Below are positions 32,397-41,659 of a DNA stretch of 64,000 nt, in pieces; the stretch's first letter is position 1; each line of letters opens with the position of its first letter. The translations under genes and the position numbers were made by a program. This DNA comes from Limnochorda sp. LNt. Its GTDB lineage: Bacteria; Bacillota; Limnochordia; Limnochordales; Geochordaceae. The notes beneath the pieces are model-generated. The model was not told the DNA's origin and made no database searches. It saw only the letters and a program-made list of their open reading frames with translations. The stretch lies in assembly GCF_035593265.1 (NCBI RefSeq), contig NZ_CP141614.1, positions 2,232,001 to 2,296,000 of the forward strand, read 5' to 3'.

Positions 32397-33642
32397 TCAG
32401 CGGCGGTAGACCACCCGCCCCGCCACCACCGTGGCCCGCACCTCCAGGCCGCCGGCGTCGAGCACCACCGCGTCGCCCCAGGCGCCTGGCCGCAGGGTGC
32501 CGGCCCGACCGGCCAGCCCCACCGAGTCGGCGGGACCCGGCTGGCCATCGCCACCGCGTCGGCCAGGGGGGCCCCCACCTCCTGGACCATGCGCCGCACC
32601 AGCTCGCCCAGCCCCTGGATGCTGCCGGCCAGCGTGCCGTCCAGCATGCGGCAGGCCCCGCCGCGCACCTCGACGTCGTACTCGCCCAGCCGAAAGCGCC
32701 CCTCGCCCAGGCCCATCGGGGCCAGGGCGTCGGTCACCAGGGCGATGCCGCGGGCGCCCCGGGCCCGGTAGGCCACCCGCAGCGCCGCCGGGTGGATGTG
32801 CACCCCGTCGGCGATGAGCTGGGCCACGAGCCGCTCGTCGGAGAGGGCAGCGCCGGCCAGCCCCGGCGTGCGGTGGTGGAAGGGCGGCATGCCGTTGAAG
32901 AGGTGGGTCACCTGGGAAGCTCCCGCTCGAATGGCCGCCTCCAGCCGCTCGCCGTCCACGGCCGAGTGGCCCACCGCGACCGCCACGCCGTGCGAGACGA
33001 GCCACCCGATGGCCTCCAGGGCCCCCTCCCGCTCGGGGGCGATGGTCATCAACCGCAGCAGGACCTCGCCGTCGAGCCGGGAGGCCTCCAGCAGCGCCTG
33101 CAGCTCCCGGACGTCGGGATCCCGCATGTAGTCGGGGTTTTGGGCGCCTTTGCGCTCGGGGTTGAGGTACGGCCCCTCCAGGTGGATGCCCGCGATGCGG
33201 GCGCCCCAGCCGCCGTCGTCCGGGCCGGGGCCTGGCCCCGCCACCAGGCGCGCTGCCGGCGCGCCGCCTCGACCACGGCCCGCTCCGCCTCCAGCAGCGG
33301 CTCCAGGGCCGCCGTCACCGTGGTGCACAGGAGCGACGTGGTGCCCGCTCGGGCGTGGGCCCTCGACATGGCGCGCAGGCCGTCGGGCGAGGCGTCCATG
33401 GTGTCGACCCCGCCGCCCCCGTGGACGTGGACGTCGACCAAGCCCGGCACGATGTACCCGCCGCCCGCGTCCAGCCGGGGCAGCTGCGCGGCGCGCCCGG
33501 GGAGCCGGCGGCGAGGGCCGCTGTACGTGACGGTCCCTCCCTCGATGAGGACGGCCCCGTCCTCCACCGGCGGCTCGAAGGGCTCCACCAGCGTGCCGCC
33601 CTCGATCACCATCGCGTCGCCCGACAATGGCCTCGCCTCCAT
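32397..33642 (-). pseudogene. nagA: N-acetylglucosamine-6-phosphate deacetylase, frameshifted as given
   Basis: Deacetylates GlcNAc-6-P to feed glycolysis or wall synthesis. All family landmarks are present but in three frames: VPGLVDVHVHGGGGVDTMD (metal HxH), GIHLEGPYLNPERKGAQNP, THLFNGMPPFHHRTPGLAG, and VTDALAPMGLGEG with the catalytic Asp, then a C-terminal GDAVVLDAGGLEVRATVV. Frame changes are needed near 33235 and 32540. From ATG 33642 with GGGAGG upstream the rebuilt protein would be of normal length (about 400). Because catalytic motifs are perfect, errors in the consensus are more likely than decay. Confidence 0.8.
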
Positions 33643-33666
33643 ACCGCCGTCGCCTCCCGCTCGCCC

Positions 33667-34728
33667 TCAGGGTCGCCAGCGCAGCACGTGCAGGATGTTG
33701 GGGTACTCCGCCACGACGGCCTCGGTGCGGCCGTCGCCGTCCAGATCGCCCACGGCCGAGGCCACCAGCCCCCAGCTCAGCGTCAGGACGTCGCCCACCC
33801 GGGAGAAGGCGCGCCCGTCCCACCGGTACAGCGCCACCCGCCCCCGGTCGTCGGCCGTCATGATCAGGTCGAAGTCGGGGCTCACCTCGACGACCCGCCC
33901 CGCCCCCAGCCCGAAGACGGGGGCATCCCGCAGGCGGGCCGAGCCCGCGGCGATGAAGGCGTCGCGCTCCCAGCGCCAGATCTCGATCTGCCCCGGGTCG
34001 TTGCCCTGGCCCACCTCCAGCACCAGCTCGCTTTGCCCGTCGCCCAGCACGTCGCCCGCGGTCATGGCCCGCACCGACCCGATGGCGAAGGGCCCGGCCA
34101 CGGGCTCCAGGGAGCGGCCGTCCCAGTGCCAGATGTGGAGGAGGTAGTGCCAGCGGGGCTCGGTGCGGACGTGGGCGATGGCGACAGCGGCGGGCTCACC
34201 GGGCAGGTGCACGGCCGCCACCTGCTCCACCCGTTCGGAGTACTGCCCCTCCCAGGCGCGCGACAGCCGGTCGCGCTCCCAGCGCCAGACCACCAGCCGG
34301 CTGTTGGTGGCGACCAGGATCTCGGGCCCGTCCTGGCGGGTGAAGGGACCCACCGCCAGCGCCACGTGGCTCATCGGCTCGACGAAGGGAGGGCTTTGGC
34401 TCAGGGTGCGAAGCGGCGAGCCCGAGGAGCCGGACCAGCCCATGACGTAGAGCCGGTCCTGCTGGCGCTCGTAGTCACGGCCGACCAGGATCAGTTCCGC
34501 CCGACCGTCGCCGTCCAGATCCGCGATGGCCATCTCCAGCACCGACGGAGCCGGGGCGGGCTGCGTCGCGACCCTGACCCAGCCCTGGGCCAGGGCCGGC
34601 GGTGCGCCGGAGACCAGGGCCGCCACCGCGGCCACCCACAGCATCGCCTCCAGCGCCAACGCGCCGAGTCGCCGAGGTCTGGCTGCGCGGCGCCGACGCT
34701 CGCCTCGAATCGTGTCGCATCGCCTCAT
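33667..34728 (-). CDS. Secreted FG-GAP/VCBS-repeat protein
   Basis: 353 residues: a basic N-terminus, a signal sequence (LEAMLWVAAVAALVSGAPPALA), then beta-propeller-like repeats with calcium-binding loops. Clear loops are ADLDGDGRAELILVG, AGDVLGDGQSELVLEVG and VGDLDGDGRTEAVVAEY, interspersed with W-W-R blade motifs. Such proteins are outside the cytoplasm and bind ligands or act as scaffolds; the function here is unknown. ATG 34728 overlaps the upstream stop (ATGA), so it is translated with the sugar-nucleotide enzyme gene. Confidence 0.75.
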   Translation of the reverse strand: MRRCDTIRGERRRRAARPRRLGALALEAMLWVAAVAALVSGAPPALAQGWVRVATQPAPAPSVLEMAIADLDGDGRAELILVGRDYERQQDRLYVMGWSGSSGSPLRTLSQSPPFVEPMSHVALAVGPFTRQDGPEILVATNSRLVVWRWERDRLSRAWEGQYSERVEQVAAVHLPGEPAAVAIAHVRTEPRWHYLLHIWHWDGRSLEPVAGPFAIGSVRAMTAGDVLGDGQSELVLEVGQGNDPGQIEIWRWERDAFIAAGSARLRDAPVFGLGAGRVVEVSPDFDLIMTADDRGRVALYRWDGRAFSRVGDVLTLSWGLVASAVGDLDGDGRTEAVVAEYPNILHVLRWRP

Positions 34729-37188
34729 GCCCCGCCATTTCGCCCGGGGTCGGGGCCGTCCCTGCTGTCCGGGGCGCGCACCGCCTGGCGCAGGTAGGTG
34801 GCGTAGCGGGCCAGCAGGTCCCGGGCGTCGTCGAGGGTCGCGGCCTCGACCTGCAGGCGCAGCAGGGGCCGGTCCGGATCGGGCCGCACCAGGGCCCACC
34901 CGGTCTCGTGGCGCACCTTGACCCCGTCGCCGGGCGACTCGGCCAGGCCCCCGGCCCGCTGGGCCAGCTCGCGCATGGCCTGGCCCACCCGTTCCCAGGC
35001 CACCGGCACCGTCAGCTGCAGGCGCGCCGGGACCTCCCACGCTCGCTCCAGCGCCTCGAGGCCTCCGGGCGCGGCAGCCGCCGCGGCCGCCAGGCAGGCC
35101 AGCTCCACCCCGTCGACGGCCGGCCCCGTGCCATCCCCCCACTCGATGCTGTGCCCCTCCCGGCGCGCCAGCCGCTCGGCCAGGTCGCTGGCGTCGACGC
35201 CCAGCCTGACCGCTCCGTCCTCGCCCGCGCCCACGGCCGCCAGGCCGTGCAGCACCGCCTCAGGGACCGGGCGTCCCGTGGCGTCCCAGGCCCGGACCTG
35301 CTCGCCGGTCCGGTCGAGGCGCACCCACACGACGGGAGCGGGCCCCAGCTCCGGCGGCTGCGCCGAGCGCGCCCGCACCACCTCGAAGCCGCACCGCGCC
35401 AGCGCCTCTTCGAGCAGGCGGGAGGCCGGCGAGGCCTCCTCGGCCACCACCCCGACCCGGCAGGCCGTCGCCCTCACCCCGCCCGCGGACGCCCGCTGTG
35501 GCCTCGCCGCCAGCCGCCGGGCCATCCGGAGCACCCGGGCCGCCAGGGCCTCGAGATCGCCTCGCGGGCGCCTCGCCGCAGCTCCTCATCAGGGCGATGG
35601 CGCCGAACGCCTCTCGCCCACCCGCCGCCACTCGTCGCGGCGAACGGCCCCGTCGATGCCCCGGGCCGTCGCGGCCCTCGCGTCCACGCCCCGCTCGTCC
35701 AGAGCCGCAGGCGCACGCCGCCGTCGGGCTCGTCGGCGTGCACGTAGACGGCCCCGGCGATGCGGGGGTGCCGCCTGCGTGGCGGCAGGCCGCCGCACCT
35801 CCGCCGCCGCAGCCTCGTCGAGCCAGCGCACCGGCGTCCCGCCGACGCCGCGCCGCTGGCCGCGGCCAGCGCCAGGCCCGCGCCGCCGCGCCTCCGGCGT
35901 GGCCCACCACCAGCCACTCTCCGGGCGGCAGCGACGAGGCGTAGGCGCCTGCCACGGCGGCCGCCAGCTCGGGGGAGAGCTCCGTGCCGGCCTCGCCCCG
36001 CACCCCTCTCGGCCCCACCACCGCCCGCGACAGGGTGCCGGCCCAGACCAGGGGGCGGCGCAGGTACTGGTGGGCGTCGACCACCTTGTCGGGCCAGATG
36101 CGCACGTCGGGCGCCACCACCGCCGCCTCGCCCACCCGGGCCCGTCGCCCCACCACGGCCCCCTCGTAGAGCCGGGCGCCCCGGCCCACGGTCACCGACT
36201 CGGCCAGCACGACCCCCCGCAGCTCCGCCGCCGGCCCGACCCGGCAGGCGCTCCACAGCACGCTGTGGCGGATGGTGGCGCCCCGCCCCACCCAGCAGCC
36301 GGGCCCCAGCACGGCGAAGGGCCCCACCTCGGCGCCGTCGTCGATCTCGCATCCGGGCCCCACGTGGCAGGGCGGCTCCAGTCGGGCCGTCGGGGCCACC
36401 CGGGCCCCCTCGCCCACCCAGACCCCGGGGCGGCGCCAGCGCCCCGGCCCCCGCTCCGCCTCGGGCAGGCGCACCCGGCCCGCCAGGGCGTCGAGGTGGG
36501 CGTGGCGGTACTGCTCCGGCGTGCCGATGTCGGACCAGTAGGCGTCGACCACGCAGCCGAAGAGCGGCTGCCCCTCCCGCAGGAGCAGGGGGAAGAGATC
36601 CTTGCTGAAGTCGAAGGGCCGCCCCTCGGGCACCCGTTCCAGAGCCTCGGGCTCCAGGACGTAGATGCCCGTGTTGGCCTGGTCCGAGAAGACCTGCCCC
36701 CGTCCCGGCTTCTCCAGGAAACGTCTGACGCGCCCGTCCTCGCCGGTGATGACGATGCCGTACTCCGACGGATCCTCCACCCGGCGCAGCACCAGCGTGC
36801 AGGCGGCCCCCCGCTGGCGGTGGAAGTCCAGCACCGCCGCCAGGTCGACGTCGGTCAGGGCATCGCCGCTGATGACCACGACGGGGCCCTCCGTCAGCGC
36901 CCGGGCCCGTGCCACGCTGCCCGCCGTGCCCAAGGGCTCGTCCTCCACCAGGTGCTGCAGGCGCACCCCCCACGCCGACCCGTCGCCGAAGTGCTCCATC
37001 ACCTGCTCGGGCATCAGGTGAAGGGTCGTGATGGCCTCGCGGATGCCGGCGTCGGCCAGCAGCCGCACGATGTGGCCCATGATGGGGACGCCCAGCACCG
37101 GCACCATGGGCTTGGGCCGGTCGCACGTGAGAGGACGCAGGCGGCTGCCCTGGCCGCCCGCCATGACGATGGCCTTGACCGTCTGCAC
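34725..37188 (-). pseudogene. Mannose-1-P guanylyltransferase fused to phosphomannomutase-like domains; second half frameshifted
   Basis: Two-part sugar-nucleotide enzyme of the Firmicute/actinobacterial fusion type. From GTG 37188 (GGAGGG 6 nt upstream) come a nucleotidyltransferase domain (MAGGQGSRLRPLTCDRPKP, GTAGSVARAR, SGDALTDVDL) and a left-handed helix domain of hexapeptide repeats near residues 255-370. Then a phosphohexomutase-like region begins (GEAGTELSPELAAAVAGAY) and falls apart between about 35900 and 35530: five or more frame changes are needed to link VRWLDEAAAAEVRRP, YVHADEPDGGVRLRLW, GIDGAVRRDEWRRVGER and FGAIALMRSCGEA. A clean frame resumes to the stop at 34725. The first half could work alone. 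Substrate (GDP-Man or other) not certain. Confidence 0.75.
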
Positions 37189-37230
37189 GCTTCGCCCTCC
37201 GCAGACCCTGCCGGGTGGTGGGAGCCGCCC

Positions 37231-37269
37231 AAAAAGCCGGCCGCTCTGCTCGTGGCCCGGCAGAGCGGC
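37231..37269 (-). terminator. Rho-independent terminator after the fsa gene
   Basis: On the minus strand GCCGCTCTGC and GCAGAGCGGC form a perfect 10-bp stem (37260-37269 with 37240-37249), followed by CGGCTTTTT. It separates the tsa/fsa transcript from the sugar-nucleotide gene that starts at 37188. Confidence 0.8.
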
Positions 37270-37364
37270 TCGTCGTGGCGGCCAGGCCTTAGTCTACGGA
37301 GGCGGAGTGGGGGAACATGCGCCGGCGCCGCCCGGCCCGGCGAGGCGACGCCGGCGGGGTGCTC

Positions 37365-38030
37365 TCAGGCGTTGCCCGGCATGGCCGATGGCGGCACCTT
37401 GGCCCAGTCGGCCAGGAAGCGCTCCAGCCCCCGGTCGGTGAGGGGATGCAGCACCATGGCCTTGAGCACCGCGAACGGCACCGTCGCGACGTGGGCGCCG
37501 GCCCGGGCGGCCTCCAGGACGTGCACCGGGTGCCGGATGCTGGCGGCGATGACCTGGGTCTCGATGCCGTGCTGGTCGAAGATCTCGACGGTGTCCTGGA
37601 CCACCTCGAGCCCCGTGTGGCCGATGTCATCCAGCCGCCCCACGAAGGGGCTGACGTAGCTGGCGCCGGCCCGGGCGGCCAGCAGGGCCTGCAGCGGCGT
37701 GAAGATGAGGGTGACGTTGGTGCGGATCCCCTCCCGGGAGACCCGGCTGACGGCCTTGAGCCCCTCGACGGTGATGGGGATCTTGACCACGATGTTGGGC
37801 GCCACCCGGGAGAGCTCCCGGGCCTCCTTGACCATGGTCTCGGCGTCCTGGCCCACCACCTCGGCGCTGACCGGGCCCTTGACGATCTCGCAGATCTCCT
37901 CCAGGATCCGCACGAAGGGCCGGCCCTCCTTGGCCACCAGCGTCGGGTTGGTGGTCACCCCGGCCAGGATGCCCCAGCTCGCGGCCTCCTTGATCTCGGC
38001 CACGCTGGCGGTGTCGAGGTACAACTGCAC
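37365..38030 (-). CDS. fsa: Fructose-6-phosphate aldolase/transaldolase-like protein (TalC/FSA family)
   Basis: Class I aldolase of about 221 residues, the short FSA/TalC type. Opens with [27 protein letters not shown]; the Schiff-base lysine is in [16 protein letters not shown]; later [14 protein letters not shown]. Many Firmicute members act as true transaldolases in the pentose phosphate path, so the activity is not settled. GTG 38030 with GGGAGG upstream. It follows tsaD by 6 nt and ends at a terminator. Confidence 0.92.
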   Translation of the reverse strand: MQLYLDTASVAEIKEAASWGILAGVTTNPTLVAKEGRPFVRILEEICEIVKGPVSAEVVGQDAETMVKEARELSRVAPNIVVKIPITVEGLKAVSRVSREGIRTNVTLIFTPLQALLAARAGASYVSPFVGRLDDIGHTGLEVVQDTVEIFDQHGIETQVIAASIRHPVHVLEAARAGAHVATVPFAVLKAMVLHPLTDRGLERFLADWAKVPPSAMPGNA

Positions 38031-38036
38031 GGCGCA

Positions 38037-39062
38037 TCAACCTCCCCGACCGATCTGGGCCGACGGGTCCACGGCCATCTCCAGCGGCGACGGGCCCTGC
38101 TCCAGGAGTCGCCAGTGCCCGGCGGCCGCGATCATCGCCCCGTTGTCGGTGCAGAGCGCCGGCTCCGGCAGCACGGCCTCGAGCCCGTGCCGGCGGGCCC
38201 GCTCGGCGACGGCCTCCCGCAACCCCTGGTTGGCCGCCACCCCCCCCGTCACGGCCACGGCCCGCGCACCCGTGCGCTCCGCCGCCTCGAAGAGCCTTTC
38301 GACCAGGACCTCCACGATCGCCTGCTGGAGTTCGGCGGCGGCGTCCTCCACCGGCAGCCCCGCCCGCACGGCGGGCAGCAGGTGCTGCAGGGCCGCCGTC
38401 TTGAGCCCGCTGAAGCTGAAGTCGAGCGTGTCGCTGCCCCGCAACGCCCGCGGCAGCGTCACCCTGCCGGGCCGCCCCCGGCGGGCGAGCCGGTCGACCG
38501 CCGGCCCGGCCGGGTAGCCCAGGTCCAGGAGCCGCCCCACCTTGTCGAAGGCCTCGCCGGCCGCGTCGTCGCGGGTGCCTCCCAGGTGCCGCAGCCGCCC
38601 GGGCCGCTCGGCGCGGAAGAGCTCGGTGTGGCCCCCCGACGCCACCAGCACCACGACGGGCCCCTGCAGGTCGGGTCGGGCCAGCCACGCCGAGGCGACG
38701 TGCCCCTCCAGGTGATCGACGCCGACGAAGGGCAGCTCCAGGGCCAGCGCCAGGGCCTTGCCCGCCATGAAGCCCACCAGCAGGCTTCCCACCAGGCCGG
38801 GCCCGTAGGTGGCGGCGACGCCCTCCAGCTGCTCCCGCCTCACCCCCGCCTCGTCGAGGGCCTGCTGGATGACGGGCAGGATGGCCAGCAGGTGCTGGCG
38901 CGAGGCGATCTCGGGCACCACCCCGCCGAAGCGCCGGTGCAGCGCCACCTGCGAGGCGACCACGCTCGACAGGATCTCCCGGCCGCCCCGCACCACCGCG
39001 GCGGCCGTGTCGTCACAGCTGGTGTCGATGCCCAGCAGCGGCCCGCCCCGGTAGGCCCTCAC
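38037..39062 (-). CDS. tsaD: tRNA N6-threonylcarbamoyladenosine transferase TsaD
   Basis: Catalytic subunit for t6A37 in ANN-decoding tRNAs, 341 residues. GIDTSCDDTAAAVV opens the ASKHA fold, HLEGHVASAWL has the metal-binding histidines, SGGHTELF and TDNGAMIAAAG line the nucleotide site. GTG 39062 overlaps the rimI stop (GTGA) and has GGGAGG upstream; the longer open frame to 39101 would only overlap rimI. It acts with TsaB and TsaE encoded just upstream and TsaC/Sua5, which is not in the window. Confidence 0.96.
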   Translation of the reverse strand: MRAYRGGPLLGIDTSCDDTAAAVVRGGREILSSVVASQVALHRRFGGVVPEIASRQHLLAILPVIQQALDEAGVRREQLEGVAATYGPGLVGSLLVGFMAGKALALALELPFVGVDHLEGHVASAWLARPDLQGPVVVLVASGGHTELFRAERPGRLRHLGGTRDDAAGEAFDKVGRLLDLGYPAGPAVDRLARRGRPGRVTLPRALRGSDTLDFSFSGLKTAALQHLLPAVRAGLPVEDAAAELQQAIVEVLVERLFEAAERTGARAVAVTGGVAANQGLREAVAERARRHGLEAVLPEPALCTDNGAMIAAAGHWRLLEQGPSPLEMAVDPSAQIGRGG

Positions 39063-39553
39063 CGCTGGCCGGCCTCCCGCTCCTGCTCCAGGTCCCGCCA
39101 CATGATGATGGCGTCCTCGTTGTTGTCGCGGTAGTAGCCGCGCCGGATGCCGGCGCTGCGGAAGCCCAGCGATTCGTAGAGGCGCTGGGCCCGGACGTTG
39201 GACTTGCGCACCTCGAGCGTGAGCCGGCGCATGCCCTTGCGGCGCGCCAGCTCGGTGATGGCCTCCATCAGGCGCCGGCCCACGCCGCGGCTGCGGTAGT
39301 CGGGGTGCACCGCGACGTTGGTGATGTGCCCCTCGTCGGCCACCAGCCAGATGCCCACGTACCCCACGGCCCGACCGTCGGCCCGGGCGACCAGGTAGTG
39401 GGCGCGGTCGTTGTCGAGCAGCTCCGACAGGAAAGCCGCCCTGGACCAGGGCGTGCTGAACGAGAGCCGCTCGATCACCATGATGTCGTTGAGGTCCCGG
39501 ACCCGCATGGGGTCGATGACGACGGTCAGGGGCTCCTCGGCGGCTGCTGCCAT
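39059..39553 (-). CDS. rimI: Ribosomal protein S18-alanine N-acetyltransferase RimI
   Basis: GNAT acetyltransferase, 164 residues. The acetyl-CoA loop is VHPDYRSRGVGRRLM, preceded by HITNVAV, and the C-terminal strand pair is NVRAQRLYESLGF. ATG 39553 with GGAGG upstream gives the usual length plus about ten residues. Lies between tsaB and tsaD as in many Firmicutes, overlapping both. Confidence 0.92.
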   Translation of the reverse strand: MAAAAEEPLTVVIDPMRVRDLNDIMVIERLSFSTPWSRAAFLSELLDNDRAHYLVARADGRAVGYVGIWLVADEGHITNVAVHPDYRSRGVGRRLMEAITELARRKGMRRLTLEVRKSNVRAQRLYESLGFRSAGIRRGYYRDNNEDAIIMWRDLEQEREAGQR

Positions 39554-40257
39554 CGGCGTTCGGCCTCCGTCGCCTTCAAGTACCGGGCGCCCAGCGTCAG
39601 CGGGTCGTCCCGGCGTCCCTCCGAGAGCGACCACCCCCCCAGCCGGCCCACGGCCACCGGCCGCGCCAGCTGGCACGCCTCGGGGACCCAAATGTACTCC
39701 AACTCGGACAGCCTCGCCAGGGTCTGGGCGTACCGATGGCAGCCGTCACCCACCGCCGCCGCCACCGTCACGCCCCGGTCGCGGGCGTGGCGCCGGGCCG
39801 CTTCGGCCAGCTCCTCCACGGGCATGGCGCGGGCCGGCTCCAGCGCCGCCACGGGCGGTTCGGCCGCCCGGCGTAGACGCCGCCGAAGACCTCGCCCGCC
39901 GGGCGTCGATGGCCGCCACCACCAGGGCGCCGCCCAGCCGGCGGCCAGCGCCATGGCCATCAGCGTGTCGACCCCCACCAGGGGGAGCTCCCACGCCCAC
40001 GCCAGCGCCTTGGCCACCGCCAGGCCGATGCGCAGCCCCGTGTAGGAGCCGGGCCCGGCCGCCACCGCCACGCCGTCCAGGTCGGCGCCCCGCCATCCCG
40101 CCTCGGCCAGCCCCCGCCGGATCACCTCGACGATGGCCTCGCCCCGCCCGCCCCCGCCCGGGTGGGCCGAGCTCAGCCACCAGCCGGCCTCGCCGCCCAG
40201 GGCGACGCCCAGCGTGCGGGTGGCCGTGTCGATGGCCAGGATCCGACCGCCGCTCAC
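39526..40257 (-). pseudogene. tsaB: TsaB (t6A synthesis partner), internally frameshifted as given
   Basis: Inactive TsaD-like partner that forms the TsaB-TsaD dimer. The start (ILAIDTATRTLGVALGGEAG, then AAGPGSYTGLRIGLAVAKAL) and the end are in the same frame. The middle is not: GGALVVAAIDARR and GEVFGGVYAGR appear in two other frames between about 39950 and 39865, so three small indels that cancel out are needed. GTG 40257 overlaps the tsaE stop (GTGA). Read as given, the frame stays open but about 30 residues of the core would be wrong. I suspect consensus errors. Confidence 0.82.
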
Positions 40258-40778
40258 GCGCCCTCCACCGGCCTCCAGCCGTGCCGCCCGGCCAGCTCCT
40301 CGAGCAGCCGGGCCGGCCGCTCGCCCAGCCCCTGCAGGGTCAGGATGCGCCCCTCGGGCCAGCCGGCGAAGTCGAGCCTCGCCACCAGCCGCTCCGGCGG
40401 CAGCGACGCCTCGATGGGCTCCGGCCACTCCACCGCCACGACGCCCCCGGCCTCCAGGTACCAGTCGAGCCCCAGCTGCTCCATCAGCATCCGCGCCTGC
40501 TCGTCGTCGAGACGCCCCACCAGGCGGTAGGCATCGACGTGATAGAGGGCCAGCCGTCCCCCCCGCACCTCCCGCACGTAGACGAAGGTGGGGCTCACCA
40601 CCGCCCCCTCGGGGGCGCCCAGGCCCCTGGCCAGCCCCCGCACCAGGGTGGTCTTGCCGGCGCCCAGCGGTCCGTAGAGGGCCACCACGTCGCCGGCGGC
40701 CAGCCGCTCGGCCAGGGCCTCGCCCACCCGCATGGTCGCCTCGGGACCGTCAGCGACGAGCCGCCACGCCGCACCCAT
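40254..40778 (-). CDS. tsaE: tRNA t6A synthesis ATPase TsaE
   Basis: P-loop ATPase that recycles the TsaBD complex, 174 residues. Walker A is GPLGAGKTTLVRGLARGLG, followed by VSPTFVYVREV, LYHVDAYRL and VAVEWPE, all family hallmarks. ATG 40778 is 4 nt after the upstream stop. The C-terminus extends about 25 residues beyond the shortest members. Confidence 0.95.
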   Translation of the reverse strand: MGAAWRLVADGPEATMRVGEALAERLAAGDVVALYGPLGAGKTTLVRGLARGLGAPEGAVVSPTFVYVREVRGGRLALYHVDAYRLVGRLDDEQARMLMEQLGLDWYLEAGGVVAVEWPEPIEASLPPERLVARLDFAGWPEGRILTLQGLGERPARLLEELAGRHGWRPVEGA

Positions 40779-40782
40779 GCCC

Positions 40783-41580
40783 TCACCCGCGTGCTGCCGG
40801 GGCCGTCGCGGCCCGGACCGTCTCGGCCGGCGCCGCGCGGCGGACCCTCGCCCCTCGGGCGGCCTTGACGAAGGCCGTGAAGAGCAGGCGCTGGACGGGG
40901 TAGCGCTCCACCATGCACTCGGGGTGCCACTGGACCCCCACGGCGAAGGCGTGGGCCCGGCTCTCCACCGCCTCCACCACGGCGTCCTTGGACTTGGCCG
41001 CCACCCGAAACGGCGGGGCCACCGTCCGCACCGCCTGGTGGTGGAAGCTGTTGACCCGCACGCTCTCGACCTGCAGGATGCGCCCCACCAGGCTCTCGGG
41101 CTCGAGGCGCACCTCGTGGATGGGATACCACCGCGGCGCCGACTGGCGGTGCTGGAGGGGGTGGGGCACCTGCGCCCCGATGTCCTGGTAGAGGCTGCCC
41201 CCCGCGGCCACGTTGAGCACCTGCATGCCCCGGCAGATGCCGAGGATCGGCAGGTCCAGCTCCAGGGCCCGGCGGGCCAGCGCGAGCTCCAGCGCGTCCC
41301 GCTCCGGGTCGACGGAGCCCAGGTGCGGCGAGGGATCCTCGCCGAAGCGGGCGGGGTCCACGTCGCCCCCGCCGGCCAGCAGCAGGCCGTCGAGGGCCTC
41401 CAGGTAGCTCTCCGCCAGGCGGGTGTCCTCCACCAGGGGGATGAGGACCGGCGCGCCGCCAGCCATCTCCACCGCGCTGGCGTAGGCCCGGGGCAGCACC
41501 AGCCGCGCCGCCCCCTCCCGGTCCCTCTCCTGCCCCGATACGATGCCGATGAGCGGCCGTTGGCCCTCGGCCGGCTCCAT
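40783..41580 (-). CDS. Gamma-glutamyl-gamma-aminobutyrate hydrolase-like class I GATase
   Basis: 265 residues of the peptidase C26 family, which cuts gamma-glutamyl bonds. The nucleophile is in LGICRGMQVLNVAAGGSLYQD-type sequence, the oxyanion region GLLLAGGGDVDPARFGED, and the His-Glu pair in GVQWHPE. Related to PuuD, but no putrescine genes are nearby, so the substrate is open. ATG 41580 follows GGGAGG. The neighbouring pxpB-pxpC genes also concern glutamyl-derived compounds (5-oxoproline), which makes a link to glutathione-like or gamma-glutamyl metabolism possible. Confidence 0.85.
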   Translation of the reverse strand: MEPAEGQRPLIGIVSGQERDREGAARLVLPRAYASAVEMAGGAPVLIPLVEDTRLAESYLEALDGLLLAGGGDVDPARFGEDPSPHLGSVDPERDALELALARRALELDLPILGICRGMQVLNVAAGGSLYQDIGAQVPHPLQHRQSAPRWYPIHEVRLEPESLVGRILQVESVRVNSFHHQAVRTVAPPFRVAAKSKDAVVEAVESRAHAFAVGVQWHPECMVERYPVQRLLFTAFVKAARGARVRRAAPAETVRAATAPAARG

Positions 41581-41659
41581 GGCCCTGATCGCCTCCCTCA
41601 GTCGACACGGGCCCTGATGCCCGTGGCCCCCGCCTCCTCGCATCGGCAGCCGCCCGACC

